A stretch of 64,000 nucleotides of DNA from Cellulomonas dongxiuzhuiae (lineage in GTDB: Bacteria > Actinomycetota > Actinomycetes > Actinomycetales > Cellulomonadaceae). The notes under the pieces were generated by a model, which had not been told where the DNA came from, did no database searches, and saw only the letters and a list, made by a program, of their open reading frames with translations. Shown in pieces: positions 1 to 8,422 of the stretch (its first letter is position 1; every line of letters starts with the position of its first letter). A program made the position numbers and the translations under genes. Location: the NCBI RefSeq assembly GCF_018623035.1, contig NZ_CP076023.1, positions 558,001 through 622,000 of the forward strand, in the 5' to 3' direction.

Positions 1-1
1 C

Positions 2-838
2 GTCGGCGGCCACTGGGCCGTGCGCACCGAGCGCGGGGTCTTCGACGGGCTGTCCGGGTACCGCATCGCCGAGTTCGAGGACCTGTGGCAGCGCTCGGGA
101 ACCGACCGGGAGCGGCTGCCCGGGTACGACCGCCCGACACCCGACGGGGTGGGCGTGCTGATGTTCGACGTCTACGCGCACGCCCGGGCGGTCGAGACGA
201 CGGTCGTCGGGGAGCTGGCGCAGGCACTGGTCGACGGGCTCGGGGGTGCCCCGCTGGGTGCGTGGGGGCCGCACGAGCCGCTGCTCGAGCCGTGGGACCT
301 GCCGACCGTCACCGCTGCCGCGCGCGCCGGGATGCCCGCCACCGCGGCGCTGCACGGCCTCGGCGAGGGCACGTTCGTCGACGTCACGGCCGCCCGCACC
401 CGGCACGGTGTGCTCGAGCAGGCCAAGGGAGGCGTCGTGCTGGGCGCGTACCCGCGCGAGATCGCGACACCCGTGGAGCGTGCGTCCGACGCGCTCACCG
501 CCGTGGCCGAGCGGTTCCGCCCCACGATCGGGTTCGTGTCCCTCGCGCACTTCGACGTCGCCGCCGGCGCCGAGCCGGTGCAACGGCCCACGGCCAAGGC
601 GCTGGAGGTGCCGCTGGCGGTGGTCATCGGCCCGCGCGGCGTTCACGACCTGCAGCTGGACCTCGAGGCCCTGGTCGAGCGGCACGACGTGTCGATCCTC
701 GGACCGAGCCGCACCCCGTCGGTCGTCGTGCGGTTCTCCGACCCCGACGTGGGACTGTGGGCGCAGCTGCTGGCGTTCGCGTACGACGTGGGACCGCAGC
801 GGATCGCCTCGGCCGTCGGCATGGACGAGGAGGTCTGA
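2..838 (+). CDS. DUF6177-family T7SS-associated protein (5' partial)
   Basis: The frame is open to the left edge, so the true start probably lies outside the window. A GTG at 20 is possible but has no ribosome binding site. The visible 278 residues resemble the DUF6177 proteins found in actinobacterial type VII secretion loci (recognition from memory, no search run). There is no signal peptide or membrane segment in the visible part. Its stop overlaps the next gene's ATG by one base, so the two are translationally coupled. The following genes encode a small WXG-like protein and a polymorphic toxin, which supports a role in T7SS effector handling. No catalytic motif is evident and the biochemical function is unknown. 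Confidence 0.6.
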   Translation, partial: VGGHWAVRTERGVFDGLSGYRIAEFEDLWQRSGTDRERLPGYDRPTPDGVGVLMFDVYAHARAVETTVVGELAQALVDGLGGAPLGAWGPHEPLLEPWDLPTVTAAARAGMPATAALHGLGEGTFVDVTAARTRHGVLEQAKGGVVLGAYPREIATPVERASDALTAVAERFRPTIGFVSLAHFDVAAGAEPVQRPTAKALEVPLAVVIGPRGVHDLQLDLEALVERHDVSILGPSRTPSVVVRFSDPDVGLWAQLLAFAYDVGPQRIASAVGMDEEV

Positions 839-1173
839 TGCCCACCGAGCTGGTGCTGCTCTCGGACGTCGCGCCATCGCCGGAGGTGGTCCTGCGAGCG
901 GCTGCGGTCACCCACCCCGACGGCTCGTTCCTCGAGTACCACGACGGCCTCGTGCGCCAGCTCCTGGACGCCGACGGGCGCGCGCTCCTCGCGCTCTACC
1001 CGTCCCGGCCGGTGCTCGACCCCACCCACGCGGCCGGGGCCGTGCAGGACCCGCCGGCGACGTTCGCGCTGTGGACCGACCTGACCATCCCCTTCGGCGA
1101 CCCCACCGACGGACGCGCGCTGGCCGAGGCCGTCGCCGCCGCCGTGGGCGGGGTCGTCAAGGACCGCATCTGA
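838..1173 (+). CDS. small T7SS-locus protein of unknown function
   Basis: The protein is 111 aa and starts at an ATG sharing one base with the upstream stop codon. It is acidic and cytoplasmic in appearance, with a YPSRPVLDPTHA segment mid-protein and no membrane helix or signal. I do not recognise a named family. Its coupling to the DUF6177 gene, and the 13-bp gap to the WXG-like gene, place it in the secretion operon as an accessory or chaperone-like component. That role is inferred from context only. Confidence 0.6.
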   Translation: MPTELVLLSDVAPSPEVVLRAAAVTHPDGSFLEYHDGLVRQLLDADGRALLALYPSRPVLDPTHAAGAVQDPPATFALWTDLTIPFGDPTDGRALAEAVAAAVGGVVKDRI

Positions 1174-1186
1174 CCAGGGGGCACCT

Positions 1187-1552
1187 GTGAGCAGCTGGAG
1201 CATCCAACCGGCCGACGTGCAGTCGGTCCTCAACGACGTGCAGACGACCGCCGCGGAGCTGGGTGAACAGCTCACCGAGGCGAAGTTCCAGGCGGTCCTC
1301 GACGGGCTGACCTGGGCCGCGCCTCTGACGGGCGACGTGCCGGCCGCCGTGAACGCGATGCTGGGCGACCAGATGCGGCACCTGACGAACATCTCCAACC
1401 GCATCCAGGCCGGCACGGTCGGTGTGGCGAACGCGGTGATCGCGTACAACAACGGCCAGGAGGACATGGCGGGCAGCTACCAGGCCCAGCTGCTGCGCTC
1501 GGCCGAGAGCGGCGACTTCACGTACTTCGTGCAGCACGGGCACAAGGGCTGA
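1187..1552 (+). CDS. DUF6507-like WXG100-type small protein
   Basis: The protein is 121 aa with a GTG start preceded by a GGGGG ribosome binding site at the right spacing. The size, high helix propensity and N-terminal SSWSIQPADVQSVL segment are typical of the WXG100/DUF6507 small proteins exported with larger T7SS substrates. It lies 7 bp upstream of the toxin gene, the usual place for a partner that forms a helical hairpin complex with the toxin N terminus. No signal peptide is present, as expected for a T7SS substrate. The DUF6507 assignment is by recognition and is moderately certain. Confidence 0.6.
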   Translation: MSSWSIQPADVQSVLNDVQTTAAELGEQLTEAKFQAVLDGLTWAAPLTGDVPAAVNAMLGDQMRHLTNISNRIQAGTVGVANAVIAYNNGQEDMAGSYQAQLLRSAESGDFTYFVQHGHKG

Positions 1553-1559
1553 GGCGGCG

Positions 1560-3899
1560 ATGACGGAGCAGTGCGTCGCGAGCGACGGCCTGATCAACCC
1601 CGCGCTGTTCCCCGCGAAGTCGGCGGACCTGGACCCCGCGGCGATCACCCGGTCCGCCTCGTCGATGCGGACGATGGGGCAGGCGGTGGAGGACCGCACG
1701 ACGACGGTGAGCACCACCTGGGGACGGTTGCCGGCGTGCTACCGCGCGCCGGAGCAGGAGGCGGTCTACACGGTCATGTCGCCTGCCGTGACGTCGGCGA
1801 CCAGCCTGCGCACGCGCTTCGCCGACGCGGCACGGCACCTGGACACGTACGCCGGGGCGCTGGAGGCGATCAAGCCGCGGCTGGCGGACCTGGAACGGCG
1901 GGCCGCGGCGTTCCGCAAGCGCGTCGTCGGCGGGGTCTGGGTCGACGCGTCGGCGGCTGCGAACGCCAGCTTCTGGGACCACCTGGGAGGGATCGGGGAC
2001 TACATCCCCGGCGTCACCGAGCGGCGCGTCAAGGTCTCCTGGAAGGAGGACCAGGACTCGGTCGACGAGAACACGCGGCTGCTCGGGGAGTACGCGCAGA
2101 TCCTGTCGGACGTGTCCGCGGCCGTCGCGGCGTGCGCGAACGGCATCAACGGGTTGAACACGAACGTGTGCACGGTGCCGGTCGAGACGATCCCGGCGGC
2201 GGCGTTCACGGCCGGTGAGACCCCGATGCCGTGGGGTTCGCCGGTCGTCGAGGACCGCAACTGCCGGGAGTCGGTGGGCAACGGTGCGTACACGTTCGGC
2301 AGGGACCTGGTGCAGGGTGCCGGTCAGCTGATCGTGGGCTACAACCCGGCGAACGGGGACTGGTTCTCCGGGGACGCGTACGGGCAGGCGTGGGGTGGGT
2401 TGGGTGACCTGGTCGGGTCGATCGTGGTGCTGGCCTCCCCGGTCGGGTGGGTCGCGGCGGGGATGGCGGCGACGGGCAACAACGACAACGGCTTCTCCGA
2501 GTGGATGTACGACCGTGCGGTGACGGTGCGCAACGCGGGTGGTGCGTTGGTCGGGTGGGACCCGAACGCGAAGGACGGGTGGCACGCCTGGAAGGAGGAC
2601 GGTCTGGCGGCAGGGACCTCGGCGGTGCTGTCGGTGGGGACGTTCTTCATCCCCGGTGCCGGTCAGGTCGGTGCGGGTCTGAAGGCCGGGTCGGTGGGTG
2701 CGCGGGTCGCGCGGGTCTCCGGTGCGGTCTCGGAGTTCGCGGTGCAGGGCGGCTCGTGGGTGGTCAAGGGTGGGGTCAAGGTCGTCACCGGGCTGCGGAC
2801 CGCGTTCAAGTTCGACCTGGACGGGTTCGGTGGCGGGTTCGGGCCGCAGGTTGCCGTGGCCGGGGCGGGTGCCGGGGTGCGGGTCAACCCGTTCGCGGGG
2901 TTGCTCAACGCGATGACCGAGGGCCCGAGCACCTCGGCCGGCACCGCGGGGCGCACCCCGGTGCGCGACGCGTTCTTCGGCCCGCGTGAGGCACCGGTGG
3001 ACGGTCCGCGGGTCGAGGCGCCGCGGGCGGACGTGCCGGGTGGGTCGCGTGGGCAGGTGCTGGATACCCCGCGGGTCGACGGGTCGGGCGGTGGTGCGCG
3101 TCCTGAGGCGCCGGACGGGCCGCGAGCCGAGGTTCCAGCGGTCCGTGACCCGCTGGACGGTGGTGCCGACAGGACCCCGGTGCGTGATCCGCAGGGACCA
3201 GAGCCGCTGGGTGGGCAACCTGAGGTCGGGCCTGGTGCGGGCGATGACCTGCCCGCCGAGCTGCAGGGTGTCGACCTGTCGGACGCCGCGAGCGTCGAGC
3301 GGGTTCTGGACGAGATGGTCGACCAGGCGGCCGATGTCAGCGACTCGGCCGCGTTCGACAAGCTGGCTGCCGAGAAGATCGCGATGTTCGAGCGGTTGGC
3401 GGCCCGCCAGGACGAGGGGTCGTTCCTGCGGCAGCTGTTCAACGGTTCGAAGTTCAACTGGGAGAACTATCACCGCTACGAGTACCGCGAGGTCCTGGTC
3501 GAGGTCGCCGACCCCGGTCCGCCGCCGACCGCTCAGCGGTTCCGGGTGGACTCCTACAGCCCGGGTGATGAGATCGTCTCGCGCAAGCTCACCCAGCTCG
3601 CGCAGGTCCAGGAGCGGACCGCGCTCAGCTATATCGACGAACTGGTACGCAAGTACAACCCCGACAACGCCGACCTGAAGGTGCTGGGAACCGATCGCAA
3701 CGTCGCGCAGTTCGGTGCGCGTGCAGGTGAGATCGTCGACGGTCCGCTGGACGGCCTTATGGTCCTTGAGATCCCGGTCCAGCACGGAGAGATCCCAACT
3801 GCTGTACTTAAGCATGCCGCTCTCAACGACGTGGTAATCCGCGACGTCACCGGCAGGGTCTACCGTCATGCTGGAGTCGACGCAGGGAAGGTGGAATGA
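1560..3899 (+). CDS. T7SS polymorphic toxin with C-terminal nuclease-like tip
   Basis: This is a 779-aa modular toxin. Residues ~1-220 are helical and WXG/LXG-like, the expected T7SS targeting region. Residues ~225-400 hold glycine-rich hydrophobic segments (for example GSIVVLASPVGWVAAGMAA) typical of pre-toxin regions. A Pro/Arg/Gly-rich linker spans ~475-560. The C-terminal ~150 residues (from about N628) carry the D664-SYSPGDEIVSRK676 motif and a later LMVLEIPVQ strand. This resembles REase-fold toxin tips of other actinobacterial and Bacillus polymorphic toxins, so a DNase role is plausible but unproven. A candidate immunity gene follows 3 bp downstream. Nucleotides ~2698-2995 are duplicated in the orphan cassette at ~4512-4808. 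Confidence 0.7.
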   Translation: MTEQCVASDGLINPALFPAKSADLDPAAITRSASSMRTMGQAVEDRTTTVSTTWGRLPACYRAPEQEAVYTVMSPAVTSATSLRTRFADAARHLDTYAGALEAIKPRLADLERRAAAFRKRVVGGVWVDASAAANASFWDHLGGIGDYIPGVTERRVKVSWKEDQDSVDENTRLLGEYAQILSDVSAAVAACANGINGLNTNVCTVPVETIPAAAFTAGETPMPWGSPVVEDRNCRESVGNGAYTFGRDLVQGAGQLIVGYNPANGDWFSGDAYGQAWGGLGDLVGSIVVLASPVGWVAAGMAATGNNDNGFSEWMYDRAVTVRNAGGALVGWDPNAKDGWHAWKEDGLAAGTSAVLSVGTFFIPGAGQVGAGLKAGSVGARVARVSGAVSEFAVQGGSWVVKGGVKVVTGLRTAFKFDLDGFGGGFGPQVAVAGAGAGVRVNPFAGLLNAMTEGPSTSAGTAGRTPVRDAFFGPREAPVDGPRVEAPRADVPGGSRGQVLDTPRVDGSGGGARPEAPDGPRAEVPAVRDPLDGGADRTPVRDPQGPEPLGGQPEVGPGAGDDLPAELQGVDLSDAASVERVLDEMVDQAADVSDSAAFDKLAAEKIAMFERLAARQDEGSFLRQLFNGSKFNWENYHRYEYREVLVEVADPGPPPTAQRFRVDSYSPGDEIVSRKLTQLAQVQERTALSYIDELVRKYNPDNADLKVLGTDRNVAQFGARAGEIVDGPLDGLMVLEIPVQHGEIPTAVLKHAALNDVVIRDVTGRVYRHAGVDAGKVE
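2698..2995 (+). repeat. direct repeat copy 1: toxin pre-tip homology arm
   Basis: These bases, inside the expressed toxin, match 4512-4808 with only scattered, mostly third-position differences. Both copies end in the same GRTPVRDAFFGPRE coding segment, after which the sequences diverge. The arrangement fits homologous recombination swapping toxin tips. Confidence 0.85.
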
Positions 3900-3902
3900 C
3901 CG

Positions 3903-4490
3903 GTGGAACAGGTCGGCGACGAGAAGGTGCTGTACGTCGGGCGGTGGAACGTGACGCTGCGGCAGCCGATCCCTGGTTTCGGGTGGTTGAGACCCGAGGA
4001 GGCGGCTCTGCGGTACGCCTACAAGCAGGGCGACCTGACGTTGGCCGACCGCGCGAAGGGTGACCTCGCGGTGGTTGACGGCACCCGGGACGCCGAGGGG
4101 CAGCTGCGTCCGCGGTGGGTGATTGGGGTGGGTCACACGGGGGTCCGGGTGCGGTTCTTCACACCCGGTGGTGGGTCGATCTGGCGGTCGACGGACTACG
4201 ACGCGCGTGAGGGTCGGTTGTGGCGGTGGATCACCACGGAGTACGTCTACCCCGACGACGACACCTTCCACCGGCAGAGCGAGTCGACGCACAAGTACAC
4301 GGCGAAGTTCGAGCCGGACGGTACTGGCTTCGTGGAGTTCACAGATCGGTCCAAGCCGACGGTGGATGTGGCGCGGATGACCGAGGCGCCGGTGTCGGGG
4401 TTCTGGATGGACTGGCCGCAGTTCGGTCAGTGGGACCTGTTGGCGGACCCGGACTACGGGCTGCCGCCGGGTGGTATGCCGGGGCGCTGA
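3903..4490 (+). CDS. candidate immunity protein for the upstream toxin
   Basis: The protein is 195 aa with a GTG start 3 bp after the toxin stop, and lacks signal peptide and membrane helices. It is rich in aromatic residues and strand-forming segments (WRWITTEYVYPDDD, SGFWMDWPQFGQWDL). I do not recognise an immunity-protein family. The assignment rests on position: in polymorphic toxin loci the gene immediately after the toxin tip nearly always encodes its cognate inhibitor. Codon use is slightly less GC-biased around the toxin tip and this gene (AT-richer stretch ~3720-3870), as often seen for exchanged tip/immunity cassettes. Confidence 0.55.
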   Translation: MEQVGDEKVLYVGRWNVTLRQPIPGFGWLRPEEAALRYAYKQGDLTLADRAKGDLAVVDGTRDAEGQLRPRWVIGVGHTGVRVRFFTPGGGSIWRSTDYDAREGRLWRWITTEYVYPDDDTFHRQSESTHKYTAKFEPDGTGFVEFTDRSKPTVDVARMTEAPVSGFWMDWPQFGQWDLLADPDYGLPPGGMPGR

Positions 4491-4504
4491 GCAGCAGGGG
4501 TCAA

Positions 4505-5443
4505 GGCGCCGGTGTCGGCGGGCGGGTCGCCCGGATCTCCGGGGCGGTCTCGGAGTTCGCGGTGCAGGGCGGGTCGTGGGTGGTCAAGGGTGGGGTCAAG
4601 GTCGTCACCGGGCTGCGGACCGCGTTCAAGTTCGACCTGGACGGGTTCGGTGGCGGGTTCGGGCCGCAGGTCGCGGTGGCCGGTGCTGGGGCCGGGGTGC
4701 GGGCCAACCCGTTCGCGGGGCTGCTCAACGCGATGACCGAGGGTTCGGCCACGTCGGCCGGGACGGCGGGGCGTACTCCGGTGCGCGACGCGTTCTTCGG
4801 CCCGCGGGAGACCGCGGTCCTCGACTCCCCGCGCGCCGACACCCCGCGCGCCGAGGCACCGCGCGCCGAGGCGCCGCCCGCACCGCGCGCCGACGCGCCG
4901 CCCCCACCGGGTGTCGCCGCACCGGATGCGCCGGGTGCGGAGGCGCCCGCCGGGCCGCGGGCCGACGCGCCTGATGGCGTTCAGCCCGAGGCGCCGGGCA
5001 GTGGTCCCGACGCGGCGCCTGGTCCCGCGGCCGGGTCTCCGCAGCAGCCGGGCCGGTTGTGGTCCCCGCACGACGAGCCGGCGTCCACGGTCCCGCAGGC
5101 CGAAGCTCCGAACCCCGACTACACCCCCGACGACGTGCGTGACGCCCTGGACCGGGCCCCGCGCAACGCCGACGGGCAGCCCGTGGACCACCGCACCGGC
5201 GAGCCTCTGCTCGCCACCCGCGCCGACGGCACGCGTGGCTGGCACATGGTCTGGGACCCCGAGAACAACCTCTGGGTCGCTGAACGCCCCGGCACCGGTC
5301 ACCCCGCGCCCGGCAGCATGCCCGAGACCGGCACCCCGAACTCCTTCGGGTACGACGAGCACGGCCAGCTCATGACGTACGCCAACAGCCGGCCCTCGTA
5401 CGCCCCGGGACAGGTCGAGGCCGTCTGGGAGGCCGCCCCGAAG
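4505..5443 (+). pseudogene. orphan toxin-tip cassette, truncated GH-E-like nuclease
   Basis: The reading frame is open but has no credible start or ribosome binding site of its own. The first ~300 bp are a near copy of toxin positions ~2698-2995, giving GGVKVVTGLRTAFKFDLDGF in both. An Ala/Pro/Arg repeat linker follows, then a different tip containing a WDPENNLWV segment and YANSRPSYAPGQVEAVWEAA. That last motif normally opens the GH-E (HNH/EndoVII-like) nuclease tip of polymorphic toxins. The GH-E core that should follow is missing; by about 5443 the frame reads unrelated sequence. This is a silent donor cassette for tip exchange that has lost its 3' half and any immunity gene. The GH-E assignment is from memory. 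Confidence 0.65.
4512..4808 (+). repeat. direct repeat copy 2: homology arm of the orphan cassette
   Basis: This is the second copy of the pre-tip sequence at 2698-2995, ~1.8 kb downstream in the same orientation. It lies just after the immunity gene stop. Recombination between the copies would delete the current tip and immunity gene and install the downstream tip. Confidence 0.85.
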
Positions 5444-5477
5444 CGGACCGACGAAGGGTGTTCAGCGATGTCCCCAG

Positions 5478-6173
5478 ATGAGCACGACCCGCAGAGCCCG
5501 CTCCTGGAGCAGGCGCGTCCTCGCCGAGACGTACGCGGTCGGGACGCCGTACGCGGGCCCGGTCGCCGACCATCTCGTCGTCGTGGGCGATGACGTCGTC
5601 GAGGGCGACCCGCTGTTCGTCATCGACTCCGCGGGACTCACGTACGACCTGGCGCACGACCTGGTCTCCGAACCGCCGGAGCTCACGCAGGTCGACGCGG
5701 AGGGGCGGCTCGTCGTCCTCGCGAGCGGTGACGGACGCGTCACAGACGTCGCCGCGACGCGCGGCACGTTCGTGCCGTCCTCGTCGACCCTGGCGACCGT
5801 GCAGCGCTCGGGCACGCTGTACGTGCAGGGCGAGTACACGCTCACCGCCAAGGAGTACGCGCGGGTGCCCGACGGGGCGGACGTGACGATCACGCTGCCC
5901 GACGAGTCGACCCTCACGGGTCGCGTCGAGCAGGTGGACGTCACGACCGTCGACGGGCAGGCCCAGGCGGTCGTCCGCGTCGCGAGCGCCGAGCTGGTCG
6001 ACGGCGCCGACAACGGCCTCATCTCCGCCGGTACACCGGTGATCGCGCAGATCACGTTCACGAACGACGGTCCCGTGACGTCTGTCGCCACCAAGGTCCG
6101 CAGCTACGTCGACGGGGTCGGGTCCTACGTCGACGGGATGTTCACGACGTACGTCGCCGGGCTGCGCGACTGA
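5478..6173 (+). CDS. HlyD-like adaptor paralogue lacking its membrane anchor
   Basis: The 231-aa product is closely similar over its whole length to the adaptor at 8419-9150 (shared LAETYAVGTPYAG, VEQVDVTTVDGQAQAVVR). Its first 13 residues (MSTTRRARSWSRR) run straight into the lipoyl-like domain, so the ~30-residue membrane anchor of the paralogue is absent. The ATG at 5478 has no well-placed ribosome binding site; an AAGGG is better spaced for the ATG at 5468, which is in another frame. The 5' end abuts the truncated toxin cassette. I read this as a copy damaged by the same rearrangement, possibly not expressed. The intact frame leaves open a soluble product. Confidence 0.6.
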   Translation: MSTTRRARSWSRRVLAETYAVGTPYAGPVADHLVVVGDDVVEGDPLFVIDSAGLTYDLAHDLVSEPPELTQVDAEGRLVVLASGDGRVTDVAATRGTFVPSSSTLATVQRSGTLYVQGEYTLTAKEYARVPDGADVTITLPDESTLTGRVEQVDVTTVDGQAQAVVRVASAELVDGADNGLISAGTPVIAQITFTNDGPVTSVATKVRSYVDGVGSYVDGMFTTYVAGLRD

Positions 6174-6571
6174 CGGCCGGCACCCCGGCTCGGTCCCGCC
6201 CGCGCCGCGGGCGTCGCGCCCCCGTGCGGGGTGGCGTCGTCGCTCCGACGGCCGTCGTGCGACCCGTGGCCCGTCCCCGGGCGGGCGGCCGAGCGCCCGC
6301 GGCTGCGATCGTGGGGCCCCGGCGCGGGGCGGCGGCGGAGGCCCGCCACGCACGGGGGCACGATCCGGGCAGGGGTGTGCGTGGCACGTCCCGAGTCGAG
6401 CCCCCGGCATCCCGCTCGTACGGTCGAAGGCAACCACGAGAGACGACAGCACCACTCCACCCGGACCTTCCGGGCGTCGAAATCTCGTGCAGCAGGCGTC
6501 AACGAGGCCGTCGTACACGCGACAGCGGCCTCGACCTGGGGTCGCCGTCACACCGACGCCTGGGAGCGACT
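6174..6571. other. 398-bp non-coding region before the GT2 operon
   Basis: No gene is supported here. An open frame joins in-frame to the GT2 gene from 6224, but it reads as Arg/Pro/Ala-rich noise with no ribosome binding site. A tight inverted repeat CCCCGTGCGGGG lies near 6221-6232. The region presumably carries the operon promoter, but I cannot point to convincing -35/-10 boxes. Confidence 0.5.
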
Positions 6572-8422
6572 GTGGCCACACCCTTCGACCAACTCATCCT
6601 CGACCCGAGACATACCGACGACAGCCGGGTCCGGCCGCAGAGCACGCGGCCGGCCGAGAGCGAGGCTTCGCAGAGCCCGTCGCTGATGCTGCTGGTGCTG
6701 CTGGCCGCCGCGGGGACCGTGGTGTACGCGGCGTTCCTGCTCAACCCCGGCAACCGCGGTGACTGGCTGCCGTATGTGCTGGTCATCGTCGCGGAGACGG
6801 TTCTGGTGGCGCACGCGCTGCTCGCCATGTGGACGATCCTGTCCGCCGGGTCGAACCCGCGGGGCTTCACGTTCCACCACGCCCAGGAGCGGTTGTACGA
6901 CCTGGCCGAGATCCTCGCCGACGGCGCCGAGGACGAGCCGTGGCTCTGGCAGATCTACGTCGAGGACCGGCCGGTCGACGTCGACGTGTTCATCACGACG
7001 TACGGCGAGGACCTCGCGACGATCCGCCGCACCGTGACCGCTGCCCTGCGGATCCAGGGCAAGCACCAGACCTGGGTGCTGGACGACGGCCGCTCGGACG
7101 AGGTCCGGGACCTGGCCGCCGAGCTGGGTGCCCGTTACGTGCGGCGCCTGTCCTCCGGTGGTGCCAAGGCCGGCAACATCAACCACGCGCTGTCCCTGGC
7201 CCGCGGTGAGTACTTCATGGTGCTCGACGCCGACTTCGTGCCGCTGCCGGCGTTCCTGCACGAGACGGTCCCGTTCTTCGCCGCCCCCGACGTCGCGTTC
7301 GTCCAGACCCCGCAGACGTACGGCAACTACGACAACGTCATCAGCCGCGGCGCGGGGTACATGCAGGCCATGTTCTACCGGTACGTGCAGCCGGGCCGGA
7401 ACCGGTTCAACGCCGCGTTCTGCGTCGGCACCAACGTCATCTACCGCCGCGCGGCCGTCGACGCCGTCGGGGGCATCTACACCGACTCGAAGTCCGAGGA
7501 CGTGTGGACCTCGCTCATGCTGCACGAGGCCGGCTGGCGCACGATCTACATCCCCACGACGCTGGCGATCGGTGACACCCCCGAGACGGTCGAGGCCTAC
7601 ACCAAGCAGCAGCTGCGCTGGGCGACCGGTGGGTTCGAGATCATGCTCACCCACAACCCGCTGTCGCGGAAGCGCTCTCTCACCATGGACCAGCGCATCG
7701 CGTACCTCGTGACGGCGACGCACTACCTCACCGGGATCGCACCGCTCCTGCTGCTGCTGGTGCCGCCGCTGGAGATCTACCTCGACCTGTCGCCGATGAA
7801 CCTGACGATCACCCCGGCGACCTGGTTGCTGTACTACGCCGGGTTCTACGTCATGCAGATCCTGCTGGCCTTCTACACCCTCGGGTCGTTCCGGTGGGAG
7901 GTGCTGCTGCTCGCAGCGGTGTCGTTCCCCATCTACGTCCGGGCGCTGGTCAACGCGGTGATGCGCCGCGAGCAGGCCTGGCACGTGACCGGTCGGAAGG
8001 GTGCCTACCGCTCACCGTTCGCGTTCATGCTGCCGCAGGTCCTGGCGTTCCAGTTCCTCCTGGTGACGACGGTCGTCGCGCTGTGGAAGGCGTACGCCTC
8101 GGGCGACTTCACGCTCGCGCTCGCCTGGAACGCCACCAACACGCTCATCCTCGGCGGGTTCATCGTCACCGCCTGGCGTGAGGGCCGTCGCGCGCGGGCC
8201 GCGGCACGCGTCCGGCAGCGCACCGAGGCGCGTGGTCGGCGGCGGGCCGAGGCCGACCCGCAGCGCGTGGCCGCCGGCCCCGCTGACGAGGGGGCTCGCC
8301 TCGCACTCGTCGGGTCCGACCGGGCTCCCGCACCGTACTCAGCCGCCACACCGTTCACCGCCGCCACACCGACCGCACGTACCGAACTGTCAACACCCAC
8401 CGATCGGGAGGCGACCTCATGA
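6572..8422 (+). CDS. GT2 processive glucan synthase, curdlan-synthase-like
   Basis: The 616-aa membrane glycosyltransferase starts at GTG 6572 behind a GGGAG site. Processive GT2 motifs are all present: D171-D172-G, D219-A-D221, E309-D310 and Q346-QLRW350. Two membrane helices precede the catalytic domain (~37-57, ~68-93) and about five follow it. There is no C-terminal PilZ domain, unlike bacterial cellulose synthase BcsA; curdlan synthase CrdS also lacks one. The gene is coupled by ATGA overlap to a HlyD-like adaptor and then to a GH81 endo-beta-1,3-glucanase. It most likely polymerises UDP-glucose into beta-1,3-glucan and translocates it; cellulose or another beta-glucan cannot be excluded. 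Beta-1,3-glucan production is known in Cellulomonas. Confidence 0.75.
   Translation: MATPFDQLILDPRHTDDSRVRPQSTRPAESEASQSPSLMLLVLLAAAGTVVYAAFLLNPGNRGDWLPYVLVIVAETVLVAHALLAMWTILSAGSNPRGFTFHHAQERLYDLAEILADGAEDEPWLWQIYVEDRPVDVDVFITTYGEDLATIRRTVTAALRIQGKHQTWVLDDGRSDEVRDLAAELGARYVRRLSSGGAKAGNINHALSLARGEYFMVLDADFVPLPAFLHETVPFFAAPDVAFVQTPQTYGNYDNVISRGAGYMQAMFYRYVQPGRNRFNAAFCVGTNVIYRRAAVDAVGGIYTDSKSEDVWTSLMLHEAGWRTIYIPTTLAIGDTPETVEAYTKQQLRWATGGFEIMLTHNPLSRKRSLTMDQRIAYLVTATHYLTGIAPLLLLLVPPLEIYLDLSPMNLTITPATWLLYYAGFYVMQILLAFYTLGSFRWEVLLLAAVSFPIYVRALVNAVMRREQAWHVTGRKGAYRSPFAFMLPQVLAFQFLLVTTVVALWKAYASGDFTLALAWNATNTLILGGFIVTAWREGRRARAAARVRQRTEARGRRRAEADPQRVAAGPADEGARLALVGSDRAPAPYSAATPFTAATPTARTELSTPTDREATS

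Noticed and set aside
1518..4292. 924-codon open frame on the minus strand opposite the toxin
   Set aside because: It is an antisense shadow of high-GC coding DNA: Arg/Pro/Val-rich, no domain, no start context, and it spans three genes on the plus strand.
4220..5593. Orphan cassette as an independent 457-aa gene starting at 4220
   Set aside because: The start lies inside the immunity gene in another frame without a binding site. The cassette itself begins at the repeat (~4505) and has no start codon.
6572..8422. GT2 as cellulose synthase BcsA
   Set aside because: There is no PilZ domain and no bcsB or GH8 partner, and the co-transcribed hydrolase is a beta-1,3-glucanase. Cellulose remains possible but less likely.
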